A DNA stretch of 64,000 nt from Prolixibacteraceae bacterium (GTDB taxonomy: Bacteria; Bacteroidota; Bacteroidia; Bacteroidales; Prolixibacteraceae), in assembly GCA_028282705.1 (NCBI GenBank), contig JANQHI010000020.1:1-64000 (forward strand), written 5' to 3'. This document shows, piece after piece, positions 50,127-59,541 of the stretch (position 1 is its first letter; each line of letters begins with the position of its first letter). A model generated the notes under the pieces. It had not been told where the DNA came from. It made no database searches and saw only the letters and a program-made list of their open reading frames with translations. The position numbers and the translations under genes were made by a program.

Positions 50127-51563
50127 ATGGATTCAAGAAGAGGTTTTATTAAAAAAAGTATGCTTGCATCAGCTGGTTTTTATGCATTAGGAACCAATAG
50201 TGCCTGGGCTTTGGAAAAGGACGGATTTGAATCATGCAGGCCTTTGTTAAGTGACAGGACATTTACCAGCAAAGCAGTTGAGGAAACCATACAGAAAGTT
50301 AAAAAAGGGATTACCAATCCTGAGCTGGCATGGATGTTTGAAAATTGTTTTCCAAACACCCTGGACACCACTGTTGATTATGAAGTGATTGATGGCAAGC
50401 CTGATACATTTATTATCACTGGTGACATTGATGCCATGTGGCTGAGGGATTCAACAGCCCAGGTGTGGCCTTATTTACCTCTTGTAAACAAAGAAGAAAA
50501 ACTAAAAAAATTATTTAAAGGGCTGGTGAACAGGCAAACCAAATGTATTTTGCTTGACCCTTATGCCAATGCTTTTTTTAAAGATGTCACAAAAGAAACA
50601 GAGTGGAAAAAGGATAAACCAACTCCTAAACCAGGGGTACATGAACGAAAATGGGAGATAGATTCACTTTGTTATGCTGTTCGCCTGGCTTATGGATATT
50701 ATAAGGAAACAAGAGACACTTCCATTTTTGATGCTGATTGGGACAAAGCAATGAGGCTGGTGGTAAAAACTTTGAGGGCAGAACAACGCAAAAATGGTAA
50801 GTCGCCCTATTATTTTATCAGGGTACGATCAAACAGTACAGTTTCTGCATCATACAATGGTACTGGGCGCCCTATCAGACCTGTTGGGTTGATTGCTTCA
50901 ATCTTCAGGCCTTCTGATGATGGCACTATGTATCCCTTCCTGATCCCATCAAACCTGTTTGCAGTGGAGGCATTGGCTCAGTTAAGTGAGGTTTATGCTG
51001 AAGTTTTAAATGATGAGGCTTTTTCCAAAGAATGTGCAGGTTTTTCAAAAGAAGTATTGAAGGCAATCAATAGATTTGCCATTTCAGAGCACCTCAATTA
51101 TGACAAAGTGTATGCCTATGAAGTAGATGGTTTTGGTAACAAGGTGTTTATTGATGACCCCAATATCCCCTCATTGATTGCTACCAAATACCTCATTAGT
51201 GAAAAATATTATGATGAGGAAGTGTATATGAATACACGCCAATACCTGTTAAGTGAGGATAACCCTTATTATTTCAAAGGAAAAGCAGGGGAAGGGCAGG
51301 GAGGCCCACATGCAGGGAAAGATACCATATGGCCAATGGGGATTATTTTAAGGGCTATGACATCTGATGATAATAAAGAAATTGGTTGGTGTATCAAACA
51401 GCTGATGGCTACTCACAATAATTCAGGTTTTATGCACGAAACATTCCATAAAGATGATGCTTCTAAATTTTCCAGGTCTTGGTTTGCATGGGCTAACACT
51501 TTGTTTGGTGAGTTAATTGTAAAACTTTACAATGAAAAACCTGAACTACTTAAAAATATATAA
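50127..51563 (+). CDS. GH125 exo-alpha-1,6-mannosidase-like, Tat-like leader
   Basis: TFIITGDIDAMWLRDSTAQVWPYLPL, YAYEVDGFGNKVFIDDPNIPSLIATKYL, GPHAGKDTIWPMGIILRAMTSDD, FMHETFHKDDASKFSRSWFAWANTLFGELI; N-terminus SRRGFIKKSMLASAGFYALG. Confidence 0.95.
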   Translation: MDSRRGFIKKSMLASAGFYALGTNSAWALEKDGFESCRPLLSDRTFTSKAVEETIQKVKKGITNPELAWMFENCFPNTLDTTVDYEVIDGKPDTFIITGDIDAMWLRDSTAQVWPYLPLVNKEEKLKKLFKGLVNRQTKCILLDPYANAFFKDVTKETEWKKDKPTPKPGVHERKWEIDSLCYAVRLAYGYYKETRDTSIFDADWDKAMRLVVKTLRAEQRKNGKSPYYFIRVRSNSTVSASYNGTGRPIRPVGLIASIFRPSDDGTMYPFLIPSNLFAVEALAQLSEVYAEVLNDEAFSKECAGFSKEVLKAINRFAISEHLNYDKVYAYEVDGFGNKVFIDDPNIPSLIATKYLISEKYYDEEVYMNTRQYLLSEDNPYYFKGKAGEGQGGPHAGKDTIWPMGIILRAMTSDDNKEIGWCIKQLMATHNNSGFMHETFHKDDASKFSRSWFAWANTLFGELIVKLYNEKPELLKNI

Positions 51564-51564
51564 A

Positions 51565-52635
51565 ATGAGGTATACATTTCAAATATCCATTTTGTTGTTT
51601 GCTTTAGCAGCAACTATATCCTGTAATGATAAAAAAGAGGAGGTAGCCTTAAACCAAATCCAGGTTATTGGGAGCCATAATAGCTACAAAATACCCATTG
51701 AAGAACCTCTTTGGGACTACATCTTTTCTGTTGATTCCAATACAGCCATTTCATTACAATATGGGCACATCCCAATTATAGGTCAGCTAAACATGGGGCT
51801 TAGGAACCTTGAGCTGGATATCTTCCACGACCCCGAAGGAGGGTATTATTCAAACCCTAAAGGGCTTGAAGTGGTTAAAGAAATGGGCCATGAACTCCAG
51901 GAATTTGATAAAGAAGGGAAGCTTGAAATACCTGGTTTAAAAATGTTCCATATCCAGGATATTGATTTCAGGAGCCATCACCTGTTATTTAAAGATGGCT
52001 TGGCAGCCATGAAGGAATGGTCTGATGACAACCCAGGGCATACTCCTGTTTTTGTTTTAATTAATGCTAAAGACAAGCAGGAAGAAGGGCTTAGTAAACC
52101 TCTGCCTTTTACTAAAGCTGCATTAGATAGTATTGACATAGAGGTCAGGTCAGTTTTTGATGAAAATCAACTGATTACCCCTGATTGGGTGAGGGGGAAT
52201 TCAGCTACCCTTGAAGAAGCTATCCTTACAAAAGGCTGGCCAGGCCTTGAAAAATCAAAAGGGCGTTTCCTGTTTGTATTAGATGAAAATAAAGAAAAAA
52301 TCAACAGGTATATAGAAGGGCATGGGTCCTTAAAAGGGCGTGTACTATTTGTAAATACACCAGAAGGCAACCCGGAAGCTGCATTCAGGATCATCAATAA
52401 CCCAGTGAAAGATGCAGGGTATATTCAGGAATTAGTGCAAAAAGGATATATGGTCAGGACACGTGCTGACAGTGGGACAAAAGAAGCCAGGTCTCATGAT
52501 TATACACGTTTTGAAATGGCAAAACAATCAGGTGCACAGGTGATCTCTACTGATTACTATATACCCACAACTTTGTTTAAATCAACATTTAAAGTGTGTT
52601 TTGAAGATGGCAGTTATGAGAGGCTAAACCATTAA
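51565..52635 (+). CDS. Ca2+-dependent phosphoinositide-specific phospholipase C-like lipoprotein
   Basis: IQVIGSHNSYKIPIEEPL (His in HNSYK), QLNMGLRNLELDIFHDPEGGYY, VLINAKD. The track start (51532) overlaps GH125; the ATG at 51565 directly follows the GH125 stop and precedes a lipoprotein signal. Confidence 0.88.
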   Translation: MRYTFQISILLFALAATISCNDKKEEVALNQIQVIGSHNSYKIPIEEPLWDYIFSVDSNTAISLQYGHIPIIGQLNMGLRNLELDIFHDPEGGYYSNPKGLEVVKEMGHELQEFDKEGKLEIPGLKMFHIQDIDFRSHHLLFKDGLAAMKEWSDDNPGHTPVFVLINAKDKQEEGLSKPLPFTKAALDSIDIEVRSVFDENQLITPDWVRGNSATLEEAILTKGWPGLEKSKGRFLFVLDENKEKINRYIEGHGSLKGRVLFVNTPEGNPEAAFRIINNPVKDAGYIQELVQKGYMVRTRADSGTKEARSHDYTRFEMAKQSGAQVISTDYYIPTTLFKSTFKVCFEDGSYERLNH

Positions 52636-52645
52636 AAATAAAAGT

Positions 52646-55594
52646 GTGATGAGGTATATTATTTTTTTATTGATCATCCTTCCTTTCCGGGTTTTTTCAA
52701 GCCAGGAAATAAAACAATTTCCAGTAGTAGCACCTGGGCAGGAAGCAACCATTTTAATTGATAAAAATGATGCAAAAGTAGTACAAATTGCAGCAGGTAT
52801 TTTTGCTAATGATGTGCTGAATGTAACACAGGTACCTATTTCAATTGAAACAAAATTAACCAATGTAGGGGAGCTTGCTATTATAGCTGGGACTATTGGC
52901 AAAAGCAAGTTGATCAGTAAATTAATAAAAGAAGGGAAAATAGATGCTTCACCCATCAAAGGGGAATGGGAAGCCTTTTCAATCCAGGTGTTGGATAATC
53001 CTTTAAAAGGGGTAGAAAAAGCATTGGTGGTAGTTGGAAGTGGGCGCAGGGCAACAGCCTATGGGATATTGGAATTGTCAAGGATGGTTGGGATTTCACC
53101 ATGGGAATGGTGGGCTGATGTTACACCTGACAAAAAAAGCCAGGTTATCCTTTCAATTGAAGATAAAGTTTATGGCTCTCCATCAGTGAAGTACAGGGGG
53201 ATTTTTTTGAATGATGAGGACTGGGGGTTGCAAAGGTGGGCAGCCCTTAATTATGAACCTGAAACTGGGGATATTGGCTCCAAAACATATGCTAAAGTTT
53301 TTGAGTTGCTATTGCGCCTGAGGGCAAATACCATATGGCCAGCAATGCATTCATGCACCAAACCTTTTTATTCCTATCCTGAAAATAAACAGGTTGCTGA
53401 TGATTATGCCATTATAGTAGGAACATCACATTGTGAGCCCATGTTGTGCAATATCAATGCTGAGTGGGATAGTGAAACCATGGGAGAGTGGCGCTATGAT
53501 AATAATGCGGAAACCATCAAAAACCTGTTTCAAACCAGGGCAAAAGAGAGTTCAGGTTTTGAAAGTATATACACCATGGGGATGCGTGGAGAGCATGATT
53601 CGCCCATGATTGTAGGGCAGGATGATTCTGATGTGCAGGTGAAACTATTGGAGGAGGTGATTACTGGCCAACGCGAAATCCTGGATAACCTTGTAAGGCA
53701 GGAAGATGTCCCTCAAGTATTTATCCCATATAAAGAGGTATTAGAGTATTATCAGAAAGGATTGAAGTTGCCAGATGACATTAGCCTGGTATGGACTGAT
53801 GACAATTATGGGTATATCAGGCAATTAAGTACCCCTGAGGAACAAAAACGCCCTGGAGGGGCAGGTATTTATTACCACACATCCTATTGGGGAAGGCCTC
53901 ATGATTATTTATGGCTAAACTCAACCAACCCTGTGTTGATGTGGGAAGAAATGGCAAAAGCCTATGGGTTTGGGGTACAGAACCTATGGGTTTTAAATTG
54001 TGGGGATATAAAGCCTCATGAATACAACATTGAGCTTTTTTTAGACATGGCCTGGGATATGAAAGGTTTTAAAGAAAGCACAGATGTAAAAAAACATATG
54101 CAAAACTGGGCAGCACGTGAATTTGGGAAAGAAATGGCTTTTGAGGTGACGAACCTGATGTATGAATATTACAGGCTGGCATTTATCAGGCGTCCTGAAT
54201 TTATGGCCTGGAGCCAGGTTGAGCCGGTAACTAAACCAGGGCAAACCCAACTCACCCATATCCACTATGGCGATGAAGTAAGCAAACGTTTAGAAGCCTA
54301 TCAACAATTGGAATTTTGGGTTGAGGAGTTGGTTAAAAATGTGCCCCAAAATCGTAAAGATGCTTTTTATGAATTGGTTTATTACCCAGTAATAGGGGCA
54401 ACTAAACTGAATCAAAAATGGTTGTATTACTATAAAAACCAGTTTGCTGCCCAACAGGGCAGGGCAACTGCTGAATATTATGGGCAACAATCAGTTGAAG
54501 CATTTACACGCATCCAAAAAGAAACAGGTTTTTTTAATACTGGGCTTCAGGGTGGGAAATGGAACCATATCATGAGCATGTCTCCCAGGCACCTGCCTGT
54601 GTTCTCAAAGCCAACAGTTTCTGGTGTAGTTGAAACAGGGAATGCTGAACTGGGCATTGCTTTAGAAAGTTACCAAATGGAAGTGAACAAGGATATCATC
54701 AATTCTTTTGCTGATGTCCTTCCTGTCTTTAATTCATATACAAAAAGCAGATATTTTATTGATGTCTTTCTAAAAGGGGCTGGCACAATCCAATGGGAGG
54801 TAAAACCAAAAGCTAGCTGGATAAAGGTTTCTAAACTTAGAGGAAGCCTTAGAAGTGGCCATGGCAAACAAGAGGAACGCCTTTGGGTAACTATTGACTG
54901 GGATAAAGTGCCTGTTGGCGAAAATAAAAAAGAAGCACCATTGGGACATGATTACCAGATGATCCCTCCAAGCTACAAAGTAAATTCAGCCATTGATTTT
55001 GTTACTGGTGATTCAATCATCAGCATTGGAGTTTCAGTATTCAACCCAAAACTTAAGGAACTGGAAAATTATGAGGGTTTTGTTGAAGACAAAGGTTTTA
55101 TAAAAATTGATGCAGAATATTTTACAAGAAAATTACCTGGTTCCGAAGCTGAATGGAAGGTGTATGAAGGGATAGGTTACTCTGGCAAAGTAGTTACACC
55201 ATTGCCTTACCTTGCTGCATCTCAAACTGATATGGGGGCAATACTGCAAAACAGCCCTGCTTTGGAATATGATTTTTATGCTTTCAATTTTGGAGAGGTA
55301 CAGATTCATTTACAGGCAGTCCCAACACATGCTTTCCATGAAGGTAGGGGAGTGAGGTGTGCCATTGCCATTGATGATGCAGAACCAACCCTGGTGGATT
55401 TCCAAACATTTGGGAGAAGCAATGAATGGAAGCAAAATGTATTAAAAAATGCAGCAGTTCAATCTGCCAAACAAATTATAAATAAAGCAGGAAAGCACAC
55501 CCTGAAAATCTGGATGATAGACCCTGGGGTTATGATTGACCAGGTATTAATTGACTTGGGGGGCTGGAAAGAAAGTTATGCTTTTCCTGAGTAA
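52646..55594 (+). CDS. GH115 alpha-glucuronidase (canonical)
   Basis: YRGIFLNDEDWGLQRWA, LLRLRANTIWPAMHSCTKPF, VGTSHCEPML, GMRGEHDSPM, LVWTDDNYGYIRQL, GAGIYYHTSYWGRPHDYLWL. Confidence 0.96.
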   Translation: MMRYIIFLLIILPFRVFSSQEIKQFPVVAPGQEATILIDKNDAKVVQIAAGIFANDVLNVTQVPISIETKLTNVGELAIIAGTIGKSKLISKLIKEGKIDASPIKGEWEAFSIQVLDNPLKGVEKALVVVGSGRRATAYGILELSRMVGISPWEWWADVTPDKKSQVILSIEDKVYGSPSVKYRGIFLNDEDWGLQRWAALNYEPETGDIGSKTYAKVFELLLRLRANTIWPAMHSCTKPFYSYPENKQVADDYAIIVGTSHCEPMLCNINAEWDSETMGEWRYDNNAETIKNLFQTRAKESSGFESIYTMGMRGEHDSPMIVGQDDSDVQVKLLEEVITGQREILDNLVRQEDVPQVFIPYKEVLEYYQKGLKLPDDISLVWTDDNYGYIRQLSTPEEQKRPGGAGIYYHTSYWGRPHDYLWLNSTNPVLMWEEMAKAYGFGVQNLWVLNCGDIKPHEYNIELFLDMAWDMKGFKESTDVKKHMQNWAAREFGKEMAFEVTNLMYEYYRLAFIRRPEFMAWSQVEPVTKPGQTQLTHIHYGDEVSKRLEAYQQLEFWVEELVKNVPQNRKDAFYELVYYPVIGATKLNQKWLYYYKNQFAAQQGRATAEYYGQQSVEAFTRIQKETGFFNTGLQGGKWNHIMSMSPRHLPVFSKPTVSGVVETGNAELGIALESYQMEVNKDIINSFADVLPVFNSYTKSRYFIDVFLKGAGTIQWEVKPKASWIKVSKLRGSLRSGHGKQEERLWVTIDWDKVPVGENKKEAPLGHDYQMIPPSYKVNSAIDFVTGDSIISIGVSVFNPKLKELENYEGFVEDKGFIKIDAEYFTRKLPGSEAEWKVYEGIGYSGKVVTPLPYLAASQTDMGAILQNSPALEYDFYAFNFGEVQIHLQAVPTHAFHEGRGVRCAIAIDDAEPTLVDFQTFGRSNEWKQNVLKNAAVQSAKQIINKAGKHTLKIWMIDPGVMIDQVLIDLGGWKESYAFPE

Positions 55595-55702
55595 ACTTAT
55601 TTCAATCAATTAATACAAGGATTTGTAAACAAACTATACAGGGAGATAAGGAGTATATGATTATCCTTTAGCCCACATTATTTTAAACAACCTAAAGCAA
55701 CT

Positions 55703-58700
55703 ATGATGGTCAGAAGAACATTGTTAGGATTTTTTTTACTGATTTCTTTAAGTGGTATATCACAAGAAAGGGGCATTTCTATTATTGGAAATAATGGCTG
55801 GAAACTTTGGCTTGACAGGGAAGCTTCCTGGAAAAATGATAAACTGCACTTGCCTCCTGTTGATGTTTCAACCATAAAGATAAACCCACCTACTTGCGGA
55901 TGGGACAGGTTATTTTCGAACCCAATGCCTGCAACGCAAGCCAAAAAGGTAGTCAATAACCCATCAATGTGTTTAGAAGTAAATGTGCCTGGCACTGTTG
56001 AAGAATATTGCTGGGATGCCATTTCAAAAAAGGGAGGAAAAGGAAACAGTGGTGATTATATTGGGGTAAGCTGGTGGGGTACTGGTTTTAAGGTTCCATC
56101 AAATGCAAAAGGCAGGCGGGTAAAACTATTTTTTTCAGAGGGGATACGCCAAAGGGCAGAGGTTTTTGTTAACCAAAAACTGGTAGGGTATGAACTGATA
56201 CACCAAACACCATTTAAGGTTGATATCACTGATGTTGTAAAAGTTGGGGCTGTCAACCAACTTGCTGTAAGGGTCACTGACCCAGGGGGTAACTTTAGTT
56301 GGGGTGATTATATTGGTGAAAAATGGGGCGATTACCTCTTTCCACTTTCCCATGGTTTTGGCGGGATATTGGGTGAGGTGCAGTTGCAAATTATACCTAA
56401 CCTTTATGTAGCTGATGCGTTTGTAAAAAACAAACCTGAACTTACGGGAATTGATGTAGAATTAGAACTGAAAAATGAAGGTTTGACAAAAAAGAATGTT
56501 TCAATTGAAGTAGCTATTGTGGAAGCATGGCAGCACAATAAAAAAATAAACCAGCCCGAAATTGTTTATCAAAAAACATTGGGTGAATATGATGTCTTGC
56601 CTGGGCAAAATAAAAAAGTGGAATTTCAGGCTTCAGTACCAGAGGCGAAACTTTGGGGGATTAAAGATGCCAACCTTTATAATTTGGTAACCACATTAAA
56701 AGATGGTGATGGGAAAACCATTGATAGCCATACCCAACGTTTTGGTTTTAGGTTTTTAAGTGTTGAAGGATATGGGACAGAAAACCCATGTTTCTATTTA
56801 AATGGTAAAAGGACATTCTTTATTTCTTCCATAAGTTGGGGTTTCTGGCCTGTAAATGGGATTTACCCTACTCCTGAACTGGCACGCAAACACATTGAAT
56901 CTGCTTTTGCATTGGGGCAAAATATGCTGAATTTCCACAGGTGCCAGGGCAATACATGTGTCCTTAACCTGGCTGATGAAATGGGTATGTTGTATTATGA
57001 AGAACCTGGAGGGTATAGCAGTTCAAGGATCAATGAGGGCAGTGATTTACATAAATTGAAGCATAAAAATTTGGCGCAGGAACTTAATTTTCAGCGCTTG
57101 TTGCGTTTGGTAAAAAGAGACAGGAACCATCCATCTTTAGTGTATTATAACCTGGTAAATGAACCAGGGTGGACCCCAAATGAAGCCACAAAACAAAATA
57201 TGGCGGAAGCCCATAGGCTTGACCCTACACGTTTTAAAAGTTATGGTTCAGGGTTTATGGCTATTGGTAAAGATGAACCATTAAAGTTACACATGCTTCC
57301 ATATGACCATGAACAAAGGACATTAGGGTACTGTGACCTTCACAATGCAGGTAACTCACCTGGGGTTTATATGGATGAAATGTATAATTCTCCAGATGAT
57401 TTTATAAGGAATGAAAAAGCGAAAGGTGAAATTTTTGTTTGGGGTGAAGAAGGGGCATTGGCTTCCCCTCCCCAGCTGGAGGTGATCTATAATAAAATAA
57501 AAGATAATCAGGGGCTTAATGGCTGGGATGGTGCAGATTATAAGGATTGGTACCAATCATACCAAAACTATATTACAGGTAAAGGATTAAAAAAATATTA
57601 TCCTTCAATAACTGAATTGATCACCTCTATGGCTGATGTAATGTACTATGAACATGGAAGGACAATGGAAAATGCCAGGATTGCTGATGATGCAGAGATT
57701 TATATTTATAATGGGTATGAAGACATGAAAAATGACAACTTTTCTGGTGCAGTTGATATTTACAGGAATTTAAAAGGGACACCAGAGTTGCTCAGTTATT
57801 ATGCACAACCTTTGTATGTAGCTGTAAAAGTACGTGAAAAAATTGGGCATGTTGGTGATGTAAACCTTTTTGATATGTATATCATCAATGAACATGCTAT
57901 CCCTAAAGGAGAATATAAAGTAAAAGCAGTATCCATTGACCCTTTGGGTAACCAGGCATTGGTGTATAATGGCAAAACCAAGGTTACAGGAGGTGATGTT
58001 TTTAGTGACTTTGTTGCAGAAAAAGTGGCAGTTGAACTAAATGCAGGGATTGGTTATTATAAAATTAAAGCTGAATTATATGGTTCAGATGGGAATAAAT
58101 TAGCTGAAGGGCATGATGAGGTTTTTGCTGTTGATTGGAAGACAGGAGGTATAAAAGGGAAAGGGGCTATAATTGGTGATGCATCAAACATCCTTAAATT
58201 TGTTCAGGAAAATAAACCTGCTAACCTGGTTGAATATAAAGATGGGTTAGGGAAGCTGGATTATATCCTGGCTGCTGATATTGACCAGGGAGCTGCATAC
58301 CAGCCTGTACCTTCAGTTAACTTCAGGGCCACTGATAACAAAACCTTGGGGCTTGAAATGGATTATTTTAGGGGGATGAGGTTTGAAAAACAGGTAGACC
58401 ACAGGGTTTCAACTGCAACCATTGATTTTGATTCAAAAGAAAAGGTCATCCCTGGTTATGATATTTTAGGTGATACAAAATTTTCAGTAAAGTGGGAAGG
58501 TTTTATCCTAGCTGTGGCATCTGGTGAAACAGGGTTTGAATTAACAATTGATGATGGGGCACGGGTATGGTTTGATGGTGAGAAAGTAATTGATGAATGG
58601 AATAATGGGGCTGCCAGGAGTTTCAGGTTTAAGAAAAACCTTGTGAAAGGCAAAGCTTACCCCATAAAAATTGATGCATTTCAGGATGGGGGTGACTGGA

Positions 58701-59212
58701 AATGTGCTTTTAAATGGAAACTGCCAATTGAAAAGAAAGAATATGATATGGACACCCTTTTGCAAAGGGTTAAAGATGGCACAAAGCTGATCCTTATGGA
58801 AGATGCAGAGGAGTGGATGGCCTTGTTGAAACAAGAAAGGGTAGTTCCAGGTTATAAGGTATTTCATCCTGGTAAATCATGGGTAGGAAGCAGCTTTTTT
58901 GTGCGTGAACATCCATTTTTTAATGAACTGCCAACCAATGATGCCATGAATTGGGAATACCAACGCCTGGTAATGTATAATGGACCCAAACATTTTGGTT
59001 TATATGATATGGAAGGAGAAAACCCTGTGGTTTCATTGGTTGGGTCCCCATTCCACAAGATAACCACATCTGTTGGGGTAATACCTTACGGGAAAGGCAA
59101 GGTTGTTTTTTCATCACTTGATTTGATACCCAACCTTTCATTACAGAAAAAAGCTGCCCATGTGCCTAAAAAGATATTCTGTAACCTTTTGCGATGGGCA
59201 AGTGAAGAATAA
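55703..59212 (+). CDS. GH2 glycoside hydrolase with C-terminal PA14 domain
   Basis: GH2 core (VFVNQKLVGYELIHQTPFKVDITDVV; acid/base VYYNLVNEPGW; FVWGEEGAL) and PA14-like (FSVKWEGFILAVASGETGFELTIDDGARVWFDGEKVIDEWNNGAARSF). Confidence 0.88.
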   Translation: MMVRRTLLGFFLLISLSGISQERGISIIGNNGWKLWLDREASWKNDKLHLPPVDVSTIKINPPTCGWDRLFSNPMPATQAKKVVNNPSMCLEVNVPGTVEEYCWDAISKKGGKGNSGDYIGVSWWGTGFKVPSNAKGRRVKLFFSEGIRQRAEVFVNQKLVGYELIHQTPFKVDITDVVKVGAVNQLAVRVTDPGGNFSWGDYIGEKWGDYLFPLSHGFGGILGEVQLQIIPNLYVADAFVKNKPELTGIDVELELKNEGLTKKNVSIEVAIVEAWQHNKKINQPEIVYQKTLGEYDVLPGQNKKVEFQASVPEAKLWGIKDANLYNLVTTLKDGDGKTIDSHTQRFGFRFLSVEGYGTENPCFYLNGKRTFFISSISWGFWPVNGIYPTPELARKHIESAFALGQNMLNFHRCQGNTCVLNLADEMGMLYYEEPGGYSSSRINEGSDLHKLKHKNLAQELNFQRLLRLVKRDRNHPSLVYYNLVNEPGWTPNEATKQNMAEAHRLDPTRFKSYGSGFMAIGKDEPLKLHMLPYDHEQRTLGYCDLHNAGNSPGVYMDEMYNSPDDFIRNEKAKGEIFVWGEEGALASPPQLEVIYNKIKDNQGLNGWDGADYKDWYQSYQNYITGKGLKKYYPSITELITSMADVMYYEHGRTMENARIADDAEIYIYNGYEDMKNDNFSGAVDIYRNLKGTPELLSYYAQPLYVAVKVREKIGHVGDVNLFDMYIINEHAIPKGEYKVKAVSIDPLGNQALVYNGKTKVTGGDVFSDFVAEKVAVELNAGIGYYKIKAELYGSDGNKLAEGHDEVFAVDWKTGGIKGKGAIIGDASNILKFVQENKPANLVEYKDGLGKLDYILAADIDQGAAYQPVPSVNFRATDNKTLGLEMDYFRGMRFEKQVDHRVSTATIDFDSKEKVIPGYDILGDTKFSVKWEGFILAVASGETGFELTIDDGARVWFDGEKVIDEWNNGAARSFRFKKNLVKGKAYPIKIDAFQDGGDWKCAFKWKLPIEKKEYDMDTLLQRVKDGTKLILMEDAEEWMALLKQERVVPGYKVFHPGKSWVGSSFFVREHPFFNELPTNDAMNWEYQRLVMYNGPKHFGLYDMEGENPVVSLVGSPFHKITTSVGVIPYGKGKVVFSSLDLIPNLSLQKKAAHVPKKIFCNLLRWASEE

Positions 59213-59541
59213 AATTTTCAATATTGAAGGTGTTTAAAGCTAATGGTAAATAGGAGATTTATATGTATTTTACATTTCCTTGAAGGAAGGTTTTAAAAAT
59301 AAACAATTATAATAGCATAGTCTATTTTAGTAATTGTTATGGGGTTTTAATTATATTTGATTATCAATGATTTATGTTTTTCATGACCCTTGTTGCCTTT
59401 ATAGCTAAAAGTATTAACTTTAATATTGCCACTAAGCTGCTAATTCACAAAACATCCACCAAGGTTTTATTGATGCATTTTGTGTAAAATATAGTTAATA
59501 AATTTCCTAACAGTTGCTTAAGGATAAATAAAATAAAAACT

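Noticed and set aside
51532-51564. N-terminal extension of the PI-PLC ORF overlapping GH125
   Set aside because: The ATG at 51565 gives a clean signal peptide and avoids a 32-bp overlap.
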